Assembly (NCBI RefSeq): GCF_016278385.1
Contig: NZ_JADQBY010000019.1
Location: 1-64,000 of the forward strand
DNA length: 64,000 bases
Direction: 5' to 3'
DNA from: Methanolobus sp.
GTDB lineage: Archaea; Halobacteriota; Methanosarcinia; Methanosarcinales; Methanosarcinaceae
The notes under the pieces are model-generated. The model was not told the origin of the DNA, searched no databases, and was given only the letters and a program-made list of their open reading frames with translations. Below, piece after piece: positions 16,872 to 26,221 of the stretch (positions within the stretch are counted from its first letter, which is position 1; each line of letters begins with the position of its first letter). The position numbers and the translations under genes were made by a program.

Positions 16872-19331
16872 TCATACTTCTATTGTGTTCCCATTCAAAA
16901 CATCCAGTTCACTAACGCTGACTTCTTGTGTAGTATTTCCATAGCTTATCACATAAGGTCCTGAAGGCATTGTGTCGAACTGTGTCTCGCCTTTGATTGG
17001 TCCTTCAGTGGAATAAGGTACAGTGAAAGAATATGTTCCGTCAGATGTGGTGGATTGTGTATAGGTGAACGTCCTCATTTGACTTGTCATTATGGTGTTG
17101 CTGATGGTTACAGTCTCATTTTCAGGTGCTGTACCAGAAATAGTTACACCCTTGACATACTCGAATATTTTAACATATCCGGTATTATCTTCTGCCAGGT
17201 TCCCGCTGAAGAGTGCGTTGTATACATTCTTATAACCTGGTTCCTGCGTGCTTCCAATAGGTGACTCATGCACCAGACGGTATTGCTTGAGTCCGTTACC
17301 ATCGAAGATGTGAAGCCTTGCTTCCATGGAATTAAAGTATCTTGGGCCGGGTACTGTCATGTATCCTGAGTCGGTTTGTACTTGTATGTAGTAGTCAGCT
17401 GTGTCCAGCGTCCAGGCGCTCATAGCATAGAATTTGCCCGTAGCCATTTCAACGTCTGAGACAATGTAGCGTGCTCCTGCTTTTTCAGGATCAGGATGTA
17501 TTGCTTCAAGCACTTCTGTTGCTTCTGCTTCAGAAGGAGCTGTGAAGAAAGTTGATGCTCCGGGTCTGTTCTCTTCTTCCAGACTATTAGTGCGACCACC
17601 GATACCTTGTTGGAATGGATTTGCATTTGGTATGCGTCGACCTATAACTTCGATCCAGTGTCCGTAATCCCACCACGACATCACACCATATGCAGTTTCC
17701 GGGTACTGGTAACTTTCTCCTTCTGCAGGTATTTCATAGCTCTCGTAATAGTCAAGTCCTGGATCAGGTGTGTTATACCTGAGCCACTGTGTTGATTCAA
17801 TCCAGTATCCATTAGGACCTCCGGTTCCCTGCACTTGTTGTATTGCAATGCCATAACTTGGATATATGAGGATGAGTACAATGAACGCTGCTGAAATTAT
17901 ATGCATAATTTTTATGTTTTGCACATTGAATTTTTTTGCCTTGATGCTGTCTATTAAATTCTGCCAGCCAGCAAGGTTAAGGATACTGATACCTACCCAT
18001 GCGCTCAGGATTGCGGCATTAACTGAATAGTAGTAAGCGAAACGGTTCTGCTGGAGCATGGCCCATATAATCATCAGTGTCCATACTATCAGGAAAGTGT
18101 TTTCTGGTGTGTTCTTTCGGGTGAATGCCTTATAGATGAGTATTGCCAGTGCGATGAAGGAAATGTATCCCAGTGCGGCAAAATTGTACCACAGGGGTTG
18201 GAGGGAGAACTGTCCGCCAACCAGAAGAAGTGGGGAAGCTTCCGCAACAGTAAGGCCACCACCTGTTAGTGTGAAATAACTGAATACACTTGTTATCATG
18301 GAATATGCTGATTCTGAGAACAACTTTGCCGCAAGGATGCCACCGAAGAACAATATCAATGTTGATACTGGGAAATAATAGCTTTTAAATCCTCTACGGT
18401 TTGATTCCCTTGATATTGCAGTAAGTAATGGGAAGGCTACGATGCCTGCGATCATTCCCTTGATGTATAGTGATTTAATTCCACCTATGTATGGAGCAAA
18501 AAGCACCATCATCAATGCGATAACGAAAATAATAAGTCCGCTAATTGCAAGATAATCAGTAGTTTTTCCCTGCATGTGATTGACAATATGCTGGATTGTG
18601 ATGTATACTCCTATAATGAAGCAGAAAAAGAGTGCCCCTTTCCATGCCAAAGAGTAGGCTCCAAGAGAAATACCTGTGAGTATCAGGTATGGGATAGCAG
18701 GTTTGATTGTATCAATGTTCCTGTTCTTCAGGTCAGCAAAAGTAAATTTACTTTCGTCTGCTCTTTTTATTGCCATTATCAGGAACATTGCTGTTACAGT
18801 ACTCAACAATGTTTCAGCTATGTGGTGGTCATTAAATCCTATTATCGATCTTGAGAGATATTGACCACATGATATTGCGATAAGGAATGATGCAAGCACG
18901 CCAACTTCCCTGTTGAATAACCATTTTGCAGCAAAATATGTTGGAATAACTACAAGTGCACCCAGTATTGAAGGATAGTATGCACTAACAGTGTTCAGTA
19001 ACCCCTGACTTGGATTTCCTGCTCCCAATACCCATATTATCGTTGCAAGAACCATATCGTAGAGTGGTGCAAATACCTGGTTCGTACCATTTGGGAATTG
19101 GGTGTAGGCATCGAACCAGAGCATATGTGGAAAATTATGTACAATCGATTCTACATTTCTGAGGTGGTACCATGGGTCATTTCCACCAAATCTAACAAAG
19201 TTCTCAGAGATGAAAACACCTGCTTTCGGGATGGTTCGGATATAAAATGACACTAATAAGGATAATATCAATCCTGCAATGTAGGGCAAATTATTTTTTA
19301 AATTATACGATCTTGTTTTCTCATCTTTCAT
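16872..19331 (-). CDS. aglB: Oligosaccharyltransferase AglB (STT3 family)
   Basis: An 819-residue membrane enzyme that transfers lipid-linked glycans to Asn in N-x-S/T sequons of exported proteins. The N-terminal ~510 residues hold about a dozen membrane helices. The first exterior loop carries the acidic FGGNDPWYHLRNVE motif, and a second DHH-type motif (GFNDHHIAE) follows. The soluble C-terminal domain contains the diagnostic WWDYG at residues 553-557. It stands alone on the reverse strand, divergent from the glycan-synthesis genes starting at 19641, so both directions are probably served by the gap between them. Confidence 0.95.
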   Translation of the reverse strand: MKDEKTRSYNLKNNLPYIAGLILSLLVSFYIRTIPKAGVFISENFVRFGGNDPWYHLRNVESIVHNFPHMLWFDAYTQFPNGTNQVFAPLYDMVLATIIWVLGAGNPSQGLLNTVSAYYPSILGALVVIPTYFAAKWLFNREVGVLASFLIAISCGQYLSRSIIGFNDHHIAETLLSTVTAMFLIMAIKRADESKFTFADLKNRNIDTIKPAIPYLILTGISLGAYSLAWKGALFFCFIIGVYITIQHIVNHMQGKTTDYLAISGLIIFVIALMMVLFAPYIGGIKSLYIKGMIAGIVAFPLLTAISRESNRRGFKSYYFPVSTLILFFGGILAAKLFSESAYSMITSVFSYFTLTGGGLTVAEASPLLLVGGQFSLQPLWYNFAALGYISFIALAILIYKAFTRKNTPENTFLIVWTLMIIWAMLQQNRFAYYYSVNAAILSAWVGISILNLAGWQNLIDSIKAKKFNVQNIKIMHIISAAFIVLILIYPSYGIAIQQVQGTGGPNGYWIESTQWLRYNTPDPGLDYYESYEIPAEGESYQYPETAYGVMSWWDYGHWIEVIGRRIPNANPFQQGIGGRTNSLEEENRPGASTFFTAPSEAEATEVLEAIHPDPEKAGARYIVSDVEMATGKFYAMSAWTLDTADYYIQVQTDSGYMTVPGPRYFNSMEARLHIFDGNGLKQYRLVHESPIGSTQEPGYKNVYNALFSGNLAEDNTGYVKIFEYVKGVTISGTAPENETVTISNTIMTSQMRTFTYTQSTTSDGTYSFTVPYSTEGPIKGETQFDTMPSGPYVISYGNTTQEVSVSELDVLNGNTIEV

Positions 19332-19640
19332 GTATTCCCCTCATGAATGTCTAATATAGATCGAGATTATATCGAAGTTATTATACATTGGATTCACTTT
19401 GCTATCAATAAATACTATATAATAAATATAGGTATTGTTAAAATAACATCATATTGTTATACAAATAGATTTCATTCACGCAGTTGGCTAGATTTTATTA
19501 ATAAATGGAGTGTACACAGATTGGAAGGAATGCCAGGTTTTTTGTTTTTGTGACTTTTTGAAATAGTCAATGGTCACAAACTCTTACATTTGCATTTTGA
19601 AATTCCGTCGGAGATTTTCATTTTAAAAGGAAGTTTTTTC
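19332..19640. promoter_or_regulatory. Divergent regulatory gap between aglB and the glycan operon
   Basis: A 309-base AT-rich gap with no convincing gene. It holds TATA-like stretches for both directions (for example near 19415-19430). A perfect 8-base inverted repeat, TTTGTGAC at 19547-19554 and GTCACAAA at 19573-19580, has an 18-base spacer and lies 60-95 bases before the start at 19641. This could be an operator or a hairpin in the leader. Confidence 0.4.
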
Positions 19641-20717
19641 ATGAAAATATGTTTAATTGCTGATGCGGTATCTATTCATACTCAGAGATGGGCCCAATAT
19701 TTTGTCCAACAGGGTGATGAAGTACACCTTATATCATATGAACCTTCAAAGCTGGATTATAGCGGTGTTAATGTCCATGTTATCGGTTCATGGTTCAAAA
19801 ATCTTTATCTTTCATTCTTCCCACGCCATATAAAAATCTATTTTTTGATAAGGCGTTTGAAACCGGATATAGTCCATGCTCATTTCATTTCAAAATTTGG
19901 TTTCCATGTGGCTGCTTTGGGTTTTTCTCCGGTGATAATGAGTGCATGGGGCACAGATATTCTGGTCATACCTTATCATTCCCGTCTTCTGTGGCATTTT
20001 ACAAAATTATCCCTTAAGAGCTCAAACATGGTATTTGGTGTATCGGATGATATTTCTAGGAAAATAATCTCTGAATTTGGAGTATCTCCTGAAATAGTAA
20101 AGACTGTACCATTTGGTGTAGATACCCGTTTATTCCACTCTTTGGACAAAAGCAATACGGATAGCGAAGGAAAGATAACTGTGCTTTCAAACAGGAACTT
20201 TCTTGAAGTCTATGATCTGGCAAACCTAATAAACGCCATTCCGTTGGTAATTGCCAGAAATAAGGATATACATTTCATCATAAAGGGATCCGGTCCCCTT
20301 GAAAAAGACTTAAAAGAGCTGGTTGGGAAACTGGGAATAGGGGAACATGTTACTTTTATAGGATGGCTTGAATATGAGCAAATGCCAGAACTGTTACACC
20401 AAAGTGATATATATGTTTCAACTGCCATTTCTGATGGTAGTCCTGTTTCAGTGCTGGAAGCAATGGCATGTGGCAAAGCTTGCATTGTAACCGATGTAGG
20501 TGGTGTAAGCGAATGGGTTAAGGATGGCGTCAGTGGATACTTGATCCCTCCCTGTGACCCACAGATACTCGCCTCGAAGATCCTTGAATTGGCAGATAAT
20601 CTAGATATAAGAACAAACCTTGGAAAGAATGCTCTTTCGGTAATTGAACTCAAAGGTGATTGGTACCATATTATGGAAGATGTCAGGAAGCAATACGTTG
20701 AACTGGTGGGAAAATGA
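19641..20717 (+). CDS. Glycosyltransferase, GT4 type (GT-B fold)
   Basis: A 358-residue retaining-type glycosyltransferase. It has an N-terminal acceptor domain (starts MKICLIADAVSIHTQRW), then a GT4 donor domain with a KGSGPLEKDL loop and the SDGSPVSVLEAMACG E-x7-E type motif near residue 275, which binds the nucleotide sugar. The ATG at 19641 is preferred because AAAAGGAAG precedes it; an in-frame TTG at 19590 lacks a site. It is the first gene of the forward glycan operon and overlaps the next gene by four bases (ATGA). Donor and acceptor sugars are unknown. Confidence 0.88.
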   Translation: MKICLIADAVSIHTQRWAQYFVQQGDEVHLISYEPSKLDYSGVNVHVIGSWFKNLYLSFFPRHIKIYFLIRRLKPDIVHAHFISKFGFHVAALGFSPVIMSAWGTDILVIPYHSRLLWHFTKLSLKSSNMVFGVSDDISRKIISEFGVSPEIVKTVPFGVDTRLFHSLDKSNTDSEGKITVLSNRNFLEVYDLANLINAIPLVIARNKDIHFIIKGSGPLEKDLKELVGKLGIGEHVTFIGWLEYEQMPELLHQSDIYVSTAISDGSPVSVLEAMACGKACIVTDVGGVSEWVKDGVSGYLIPPCDPQILASKILELADNLDIRTNLGKNALSVIELKGDWYHIMEDVRKQYVELVGK

Positions 20718-21604
20718 AATATGGCGATGCAATAGTTACAGGAGATAGTGGTTTCATAGGTTCTCATCTCTCAAAAAGGCTTATTCAGCAGGACGTTGAC
20801 GTCCTTGGTGTATCCCGCTCAACCGCTGGCATAGATATAACAAAGTGGGAGCAGGTCCGGAAAATTCCGCCGAAAAACGTTCTCTTTCATCTTGCAGGGA
20901 TAACCAGTATTCCCGAATCCTTCCAAAATCCTAGGGTAGTTTACGAGAACAATATATCAGGTATATTGAATATGCTTGAATGGTGTCGCATAAATGATGT
21001 GAGTAAAATGATATACTCAAGTACTTTTGTGTACGGACAGCCCATTTATCTTCCGGTGGATGAATCTCATCCAGTTTCCCCCAATAATCCATATTCCAGT
21101 AGTAAGTACTTAGGTGAACAATTGTGTGAGTCCTACTGCAGGGATTATGGACTGGATGTAGTCATTCTGAGATTTTTCAATATATACGGTCCCGGGCAGA
21201 AAGGTAATTTCCTGATACCAGTGATACTTGAACAGCTCTCTAAAGGCAATGTACTTCTTGCGGATTCCCGGCCAAAGAGGGACTATATCTACATTGATGA
21301 TGTGGTTGACGCTTTTTTGTGCGCTTTGAATATCTCTTCTACGGGTTGCAATGTATTCAATATAGGGAGCGGTAAGAGTTTTTCAGTTGATGAGATTGCA
21401 AATATCATCATTGATTTATTCTCTGATATTACCGGTAGACAGACAGAAATCAAATACATGAATTCAAAAAGGGCGTGTGAGATTGCTGATACAGTTGCAA
21501 ATATCGAAAAAGCAGAGCAATTTTTGAACTGGTGCCCAGCAACAGATATTAAAAAAGGTTTAGAAAAGACATTGAGGGTGTTTCTACTTGAACATAGCAA
21601 ATAA
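20714..21604 (+). CDS. NAD-dependent sugar epimerase/dehydratase (SDR)
   Basis: A 296-residue extended short-chain dehydrogenase of the UDP-sugar epimerase/dehydratase family. It has the GDSGFIGSH nucleotide-binding motif at the N-terminus, the SS-T-VYG strand, the YSSSK catalytic Tyr-x3-Lys near residue 130, and the RFFNIYGPGQ stretch that contacts the sugar nucleotide. It probably interconverts a nucleotide-activated sugar for the glycan made here, though the substrate cannot be read from the sequence. Its 5' end overlaps the preceding transferase and its 3' end overlaps the next SDR by 17 bases. Confidence 0.85.
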   Translation: MKYGDAIVTGDSGFIGSHLSKRLIQQDVDVLGVSRSTAGIDITKWEQVRKIPPKNVLFHLAGITSIPESFQNPRVVYENNISGILNMLEWCRINDVSKMIYSSTFVYGQPIYLPVDESHPVSPNNPYSSSKYLGEQLCESYCRDYGLDVVILRFFNIYGPGQKGNFLIPVILEQLSKGNVLLADSRPKRDYIYIDDVVDAFLCALNISSTGCNVFNIGSGKSFSVDEIANIIIDLFSDITGRQTEIKYMNSKRACEIADTVANIEKAEQFLNWCPATDIKKGLEKTLRVFLLEHSK

Positions 21605-22580
21605 AGAAGTTGTCGTAACAGGGGCCGGTGGTTTCATTGCAAGCCATCTTGTAGAGGAACTAGTACGAAGAGGAGCTAATGTAAAGGCTTTTGTCCATTA
21701 CAATTCTAGAAATGACTATGGTCTGTTGAACCTGGTTGACAGTGATGTCCTTAAAGAAATAGAGGTGTCAATGGGAGATATAACAGATCCTTTTTTTGTC
21801 AGAAATGTCACTAAGGGTGCAGATGTGGTTTTTCATCTTGCGGCTCTAATAGGCATCCCTTACTCATATGTAGCTCCGGAGAATTATATCAATGTAAACA
21901 TAAAAGGCACTATGAATGTCCTGCAGGCAGGACTTGATAATAACGTCGAAAAAATAGTCCACACGTCAACTAGTGAAACATATGGAACTGCCCAATACAC
22001 CCCGATCGATGAGTCTCATCCACTACAAGGTCAGTCTCCATATTCTGCTTCTAAAATAGGGGCAGATAAAATCGCAGAAAGTTATTATCGTTCATTTGAC
22101 CTGCCGGTAGCTACCATCAGACCCTTTAATACCTATGGTCCCCGTCAGTCTGCACGTGCAGTAATCCCTACAATTATTTCACAAGCCCTCACAAAGGATG
22201 AGATTCATATCGGTTCTCTTTCTCCTGTAAGGGACATGACTTTTGTGAAGGATACGGTAAAAGGTTTCATTTCTGTGGCTGAGTCTGAAAAGTCGATAGG
22301 TGAAGTAATCAACATCGGTTCAGGAAAGGGATATACTATCGGTGATATTTTGAACACTATACTTTCCATTCTTGGGAAAGAAGATATGAAGATTATTGAG
22401 AAACAGGAACGTATACGGCCTGAAAAGAGTGAGGTGATGGAACTTATCTGTGATAATTCAAGGGCAAAGGAATTGCTTGGATGGGAGCCTGACTTTCCCC
22501 TTTCACAAGGACTTCAACAGACTGTGGAATGGCTGAGTGCTTACACAAATCTATATAAAACTGACAAGTATATTATATAA
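21588..22580 (+). CDS. NAD-dependent 4,6-dehydratase, LegB-like
   Basis: A 330-residue extended SDR close to the LegB group of GlcNAc-nucleotide 4,6-dehydratases used for legionaminic-type sugars. Features are the TGAGGFIASHL dinucleotide motif (Ala in place of the usual Gly), the TSTSETYG catalytic strand, YSASK and the IRPFNTYGPRQSARAVIP stretch. It appears to start with TTG at 21588 inside the previous gene, with GAGGGTG about seven bases upstream. It is followed three bases later by a sugar nucleotidyltransferase, a pairing common in such pathways. The exact nucleotide (UDP or GDP) is not determined. Confidence 0.83.
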   Translation: MNIANKEVVVTGAGGFIASHLVEELVRRGANVKAFVHYNSRNDYGLLNLVDSDVLKEIEVSMGDITDPFFVRNVTKGADVVFHLAALIGIPYSYVAPENYINVNIKGTMNVLQAGLDNNVEKIVHTSTSETYGTAQYTPIDESHPLQGQSPYSASKIGADKIAESYYRSFDLPVATIRPFNTYGPRQSARAVIPTIISQALTKDEIHIGSLSPVRDMTFVKDTVKGFISVAESEKSIGEVINIGSGKGYTIGDILNTILSILGKEDMKIIEKQERIRPEKSEVMELICDNSRAKELLGWEPDFPLSQGLQQTVEWLSAYTNLYKTDKYII

Positions 22581-22583
22581 TTC

Positions 22584-23285
22584 ATGCAAGCTATAATTCT
22601 GGCCGGTGGCAAAGGAAAACGTCTGGCACCTTACACAACTGTGTTACCAAAACCCCTGATGCCTATAGGGGATATGCCAATTCTGGAAATCGTTCTACTT
22701 CAGTTAAAGAAGCACGGTTTCAACAAAATAGTTCTTGCTGTAGGGCATCTTGCGGGTATCATTGAAGCATACTGTGGTGATGGTTCCAGGTGGGGACTGG
22801 AGATTACGTATTCTATGGAGGATGAACCTTTGGGTACTGCAGGTCCATTGTCTCTTGTTGATGGCTTGGAAGAGAACTTCCTTGTAATGAACGGTGATCT
22901 TCTTACCAATATTGATTATTCTGACCTTATGCGTTTTCATCTGGAAAAAGAAGTGCTTGCTACAGTTTCCATGTACAACAAGGATGTTCCCATAAGCCTG
23001 GGTGTTCTGGAGCTGGACAATGCAGGGAACATTGTTGATTATATTGAAAAACCTACTCTTGTTTATAAGGTAAGTATGGGAATCTATTTTTTCAATAAAA
23101 AGATACTGGATCATATCGAAAAGGGAAAGTATCTTGATTTTCCGGTGCTTATTAAGCAATTGATCGAAAAGGGTGAAAAGATAGCTGGTTATGACTTCGA
23201 TGGTTATTGGATGGACATTGGAAGGCATGAGGACTACTCAAAGGTGCTTGAAGAGTTTGAGAGCATGAAGGATGAGTTATTGTAG
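22584..23285 (+). CDS. Sugar-1-phosphate nucleotidyltransferase
   Basis: A 233-residue RmlA/ManC-type enzyme with the signature LAGGKGKRL and the KPLMPIGDMP stretch that binds the nucleotide and Mg. The short length, with no left-handed beta-helix, matches the LegF/PtmE-like and RmlA-like minimal nucleotidyltransferases. Given the LegB-like enzyme just before it, it may make the activated amino sugar (for example GDP- or UDP-GlcNAc type). Base specificity cannot be assigned from the sequence. Confidence 0.86.
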   Translation: MQAIILAGGKGKRLAPYTTVLPKPLMPIGDMPILEIVLLQLKKHGFNKIVLAVGHLAGIIEAYCGDGSRWGLEITYSMEDEPLGTAGPLSLVDGLEENFLVMNGDLLTNIDYSDLMRFHLEKEVLATVSMYNKDVPISLGVLELDNAGNIVDYIEKPTLVYKVSMGIYFFNKKILDHIEKGKYLDFPVLIKQLIEKGEKIAGYDFDGYWMDIGRHEDYSKVLEEFESMKDELL

Positions 23286-23297
23286 AAAGGTAAAAAC

Positions 23298-24326
23298 ATG
23301 ACAGTATTCCATAATAAAAAAATTCTTGTAACCGGTGGTACTGGTTCACTTGGTAAAGAATTGGTCCGATATCTGCTAGCAAATGAGCACCCGGAAATTG
23401 TTAGAATATTCGATGTAGATGAAACCGAGCAGTTTGAATTTCAGCAGGAACTCAAAGGACATGAGGATATAGTTCGTTTCCTTCTTGGCGATGTGCGCGA
23501 TAAAGAAAGGCTTTCAAGGGCTGTAGAAAATATTGATATAATTTTCCACACAGCAGCCCTTAAGCATGTAATGGCCTGTGAATATAACCCCTTTGAAGCT
23601 GTTAAAACGAATGTTATTGGGATGCAAAATATTATTGATGTGTCAATTGATAATAATGTTAGTAAAGTTATTTTTACAAGCAGTGACAAGGCAGTGAATC
23701 CCTCTAACACCATGGGTGCAACAAAGCTACTTGCAGAAAAATTGATGACATCAGCCAATTATTATAAAGGAGCTAGGGAGTGTGTTTTCTCAAGTGTTCG
23801 TTTTGGTAATGTAATGGGTTCTAGGGGTTCAGTGATACCCCTTTTTAAGCAGCAAATAAAAGCAGGTGGACCAGTTACCATCACTGATCCGACGATGACT
23901 CGTTTTATGATGTCGATGTCACAGGCTGTGGAACTCGTTCTCTTATCTGTAGGGATGTCACATGGTGGTGAGGTTTTCATATTTAAAATGCCTACGGTTA
24001 ATATCCAAGATTTAGCAGAAGTTCTGATAGAGGAATTGGCTCATAAATACGGTTATAGGCCGGAGGATATAGATATTGAGATCATTGGTTCTAAACCTGG
24101 TGAAAAGATGTATGAGGAACTGATGACAGAAGATGAAGCATCTCGTTCTTTAGAAAGGGAAGATATGTTTATTATAATTCCAGAGATAAAGGATGAATTG
24201 CTTTTATTCGATGAGTCTGCATACGGTGCTACATCTATCATTTCTCAGGATTATGTATCAAAGAATGCTGTACGTATTAGTAAAGATGGGATACGAACAA
24301 TTCTTAAGAAAGACAAAATAATATAA
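23298..24326 (+). CDS. UDP-GlcNAc 4,6-dehydratase, PseB/CapE type
   Basis: A 342-residue SDR of the polysaccharide-biosynthesis (FlaA1/PseB/CapE) branch. It has the TGGTGSLGKE nucleotide-binding motif, HTAALKHV, and the distinctive SSDKAVNP and MGATKLLAEK segments carrying the Asp/Lys and Met/Lys active site of inverting 4,6-dehydratases. Its usual product is UDP-2-acetamido-2,6-dideoxy-arabino-hexos-4-ulose, the entry to pseudaminic acid or fucosamine/quinovosamine-like sugars. A good AAAGGT site precedes the ATG. Which branch follows depends on the later genes. Confidence 0.86.
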   Translation: MTVFHNKKILVTGGTGSLGKELVRYLLANEHPEIVRIFDVDETEQFEFQQELKGHEDIVRFLLGDVRDKERLSRAVENIDIIFHTAALKHVMACEYNPFEAVKTNVIGMQNIIDVSIDNNVSKVIFTSSDKAVNPSNTMGATKLLAEKLMTSANYYKGARECVFSSVRFGNVMGSRGSVIPLFKQQIKAGGPVTITDPTMTRFMMSMSQAVELVLLSVGMSHGGEVFIFKMPTVNIQDLAEVLIEELAHKYGYRPEDIDIEIIGSKPGEKMYEELMTEDEASRSLEREDMFIIIPEIKDELLLFDESAYGATSIISQDYVSKNAVRISKDGIRTILKKDKII

Positions 24327-24342
24327 TAAGATGGGGGAAATA

Positions 24343-25284
24343 ATGAAAATACTAGTGACAGGAGGTTCTGGTTTTATTGGGAGATGGGTTGTTAAGCGCT
24401 TACTTGATGATAAAAACCTAGTCTGGGTTTTGGATGACATGTCCAATGGAAATCTAAATAATCTTGATGATTTTAAAGAAAATTCCAATCTTATTGTAAC
24501 GCTTGGTGACATAAAGGATAAAATAAAATTGCATGAGTTATTCAATAATAATTTTGATATATGCATTCACTTAGCAGCTAGCATTATTGTTCAGGATAGT
24601 ATTAACAATCCTCGAAAGACCTTTGAAAATGACGTTGTGGGGACATTCAATGTTCTTGAGGAAGCAAAGCGGACAAATACAAAATTTCTTTTCATGAGTA
24701 CATGTATGGTCTATGACACTGCATCGACACAGAGTGCTATCTCCGAAAAACATCCGGTAAAAGCAGCATCTCCATATGCAGGGGCGAAACTTGCAGGGGA
24801 AAATATGGTACAATCATATTACTATGCATATGGTTTACCTACTGTAATAGTGCGTCCCTTTAATACCTATGGACCTTACCAAAAATCAACTGGTGAAGGT
24901 GGTGTGGTTTCCATTTTCATTGACAAACAACTTAATGGGGATGTGCTCAATATTTATGGCGATGGTAAACAAACACGTGACTTGATGTATGTCGAGGATT
25001 GTGCCGAATTTGTAGTTGAGGCTGCGTATTCCGATAATACTAATGGTGAAATTTTGAATGCTGGCCTAGGAGAAGATATAACGATTAATGATCTTGCTTT
25101 GTTGATCTGTAAAAATGTGTCTTATATAAAACATGTTGAGCATATACATCCTCAAAGTGAGATTCCAAAATTGGTTTGTGATTATTCCAAGGCAAGAAAA
25201 CTGTTGGGTTGGGAACCAAAGACATCTCTTGAAGAAGGCATTGAAAAATTCCGTAAATGGATGATGATGAAAGATGAGACGTAA
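24343..25284 (+). CDS. NAD-dependent sugar epimerase/dehydratase (SDR)
   Basis: A 313-residue extended SDR (TGGSGFIGRW motif, MSTCMVYD catalytic strand, SPYAGAK with the Tyr-x3-Lys, VRPFNTYGPYQ). It resembles UDP-glucose 4-epimerases and dTDP-glucose 4,6-dehydratases but lacks specific markers of either. I choose ATG 24343 because GGGGGA lies just before it; the upstream in-frame ATG at 24331 is itself part of that site. This gene and its neighbours have more A+T than the preceding ones. Confidence 0.83.
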   Translation: MKILVTGGSGFIGRWVVKRLLDDKNLVWVLDDMSNGNLNNLDDFKENSNLIVTLGDIKDKIKLHELFNNNFDICIHLAASIIVQDSINNPRKTFENDVVGTFNVLEEAKRTNTKFLFMSTCMVYDTASTQSAISEKHPVKAASPYAGAKLAGENMVQSYYYAYGLPTVIVRPFNTYGPYQKSTGEGGVVSIFIDKQLNGDVLNIYGDGKQTRDLMYVEDCAEFVVEAAYSDNTNGEILNAGLGEDITINDLALLICKNVSYIKHVEHIHPQSEIPKLVCDYSKARKLLGWEPKTSLEEGIEKFRKWMMMKDET

Positions 25285-25345
25285 TTGCAGATACAATCGG
25301 AGTATCATCTTGTATGAAAGTTTGTAGCTAAGATTTTGGTGTGTT

Positions 25346-26221
25346 ATGAGAGTTTTGTTAACTGGATCGACTGGCATGCTTGGACAGTCACTTATGAATG
25401 AAATAAAAACACGAGGTTTTGAGGTTACAGGAATTGCTCGCAACGGTGCTGATGTATCGTGCGATATTTCGAATGATGAAGAATTGGAAAGTATAATCTC
25501 ATCAATTAATCCTCATATTTTAATTAATTGTGCTGCAATTGTTAATTTGACCAAATGTGAAGATAATCCCGGTCATGCATATTTGGTAAATTCACGTCCT
25601 TCTTCAATTATGTCGGAGATTTCCAGAAAAGCCGGAATCTATTTTGTTCAGATTTCAACAGATCATTATTACACAGGGGATTGCCATAAAAAACATTCAG
25701 AAAACCATCCTGTTCATCTAATGAATGAATATGCAAGAACTAAATATGCAGCAGAGGTATTTGCATTGACCAATCCCAATTCTTTAGTAGTACGTACCAA
25801 TGTTGTAGGTTTTCGTCATGATTTGAAAGCACCAACATTTTTAGAATGGGTCATACAAAATCTTCAAAAAAAATCTGTCATGACACTTTTTGATGATTAC
25901 TATACATCAAGTATTCATGTTAATCAATTTTCTACTGCACTGATGGATATCATTGAAACACGCTTCTGTGGGGTATTGAATTTAGCAAGCCGGGATGTTT
26001 TCAGCAAAAAAGAGTTCATATGTGCTCTTTCTGACAGAATGGCTTACTCATTGGATAATACTGTAATAGGTAGTGTTTTTGATATAGGAGGCACACCAAG
26101 AGCAGAGAGCATTGGTTTAGATGTGACTAAAGCAGAACAAATCCTTGGGTATGAGTTACCAACATTAGATGAAGTAATCACAAGTATTATTAAAGAATAT
26201 GATGAGGGTTTAAATAAATGA
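25346..26221 (+). CDS. RmlD-like sugar nucleotide reductase (SDR)
   Basis: A 291-residue protein of the dTDP-4-dehydrorhamnose reductase (RmlD) family. It has the N-terminal LLTGSTGMLGQSL motif, the INCAAIVNLTKCEDNP stretch and the STDHYYTG and YARTKYAAE catalytic region. RmlD proteins reduce the 4-keto group of a dehydrated nucleotide sugar; here the natural substrate would be a product of one of the upstream dehydratases. The stop overlaps the start of the NeuB-family gene by four bases. Confidence 0.84.
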   Translation: MRVLLTGSTGMLGQSLMNEIKTRGFEVTGIARNGADVSCDISNDEELESIISSINPHILINCAAIVNLTKCEDNPGHAYLVNSRPSSIMSEISRKAGIYFVQISTDHYYTGDCHKKHSENHPVHLMNEYARTKYAAEVFALTNPNSLVVRTNVVGFRHDLKAPTFLEWVIQNLQKKSVMTLFDDYYTSSIHVNQFSTALMDIIETRFCGVLNLASRDVFSKKEFICALSDRMAYSLDNTVIGSVFDIGGTPRAESIGLDVTKAEQILGYELPTLDEVITSIIKEYDEGLNK

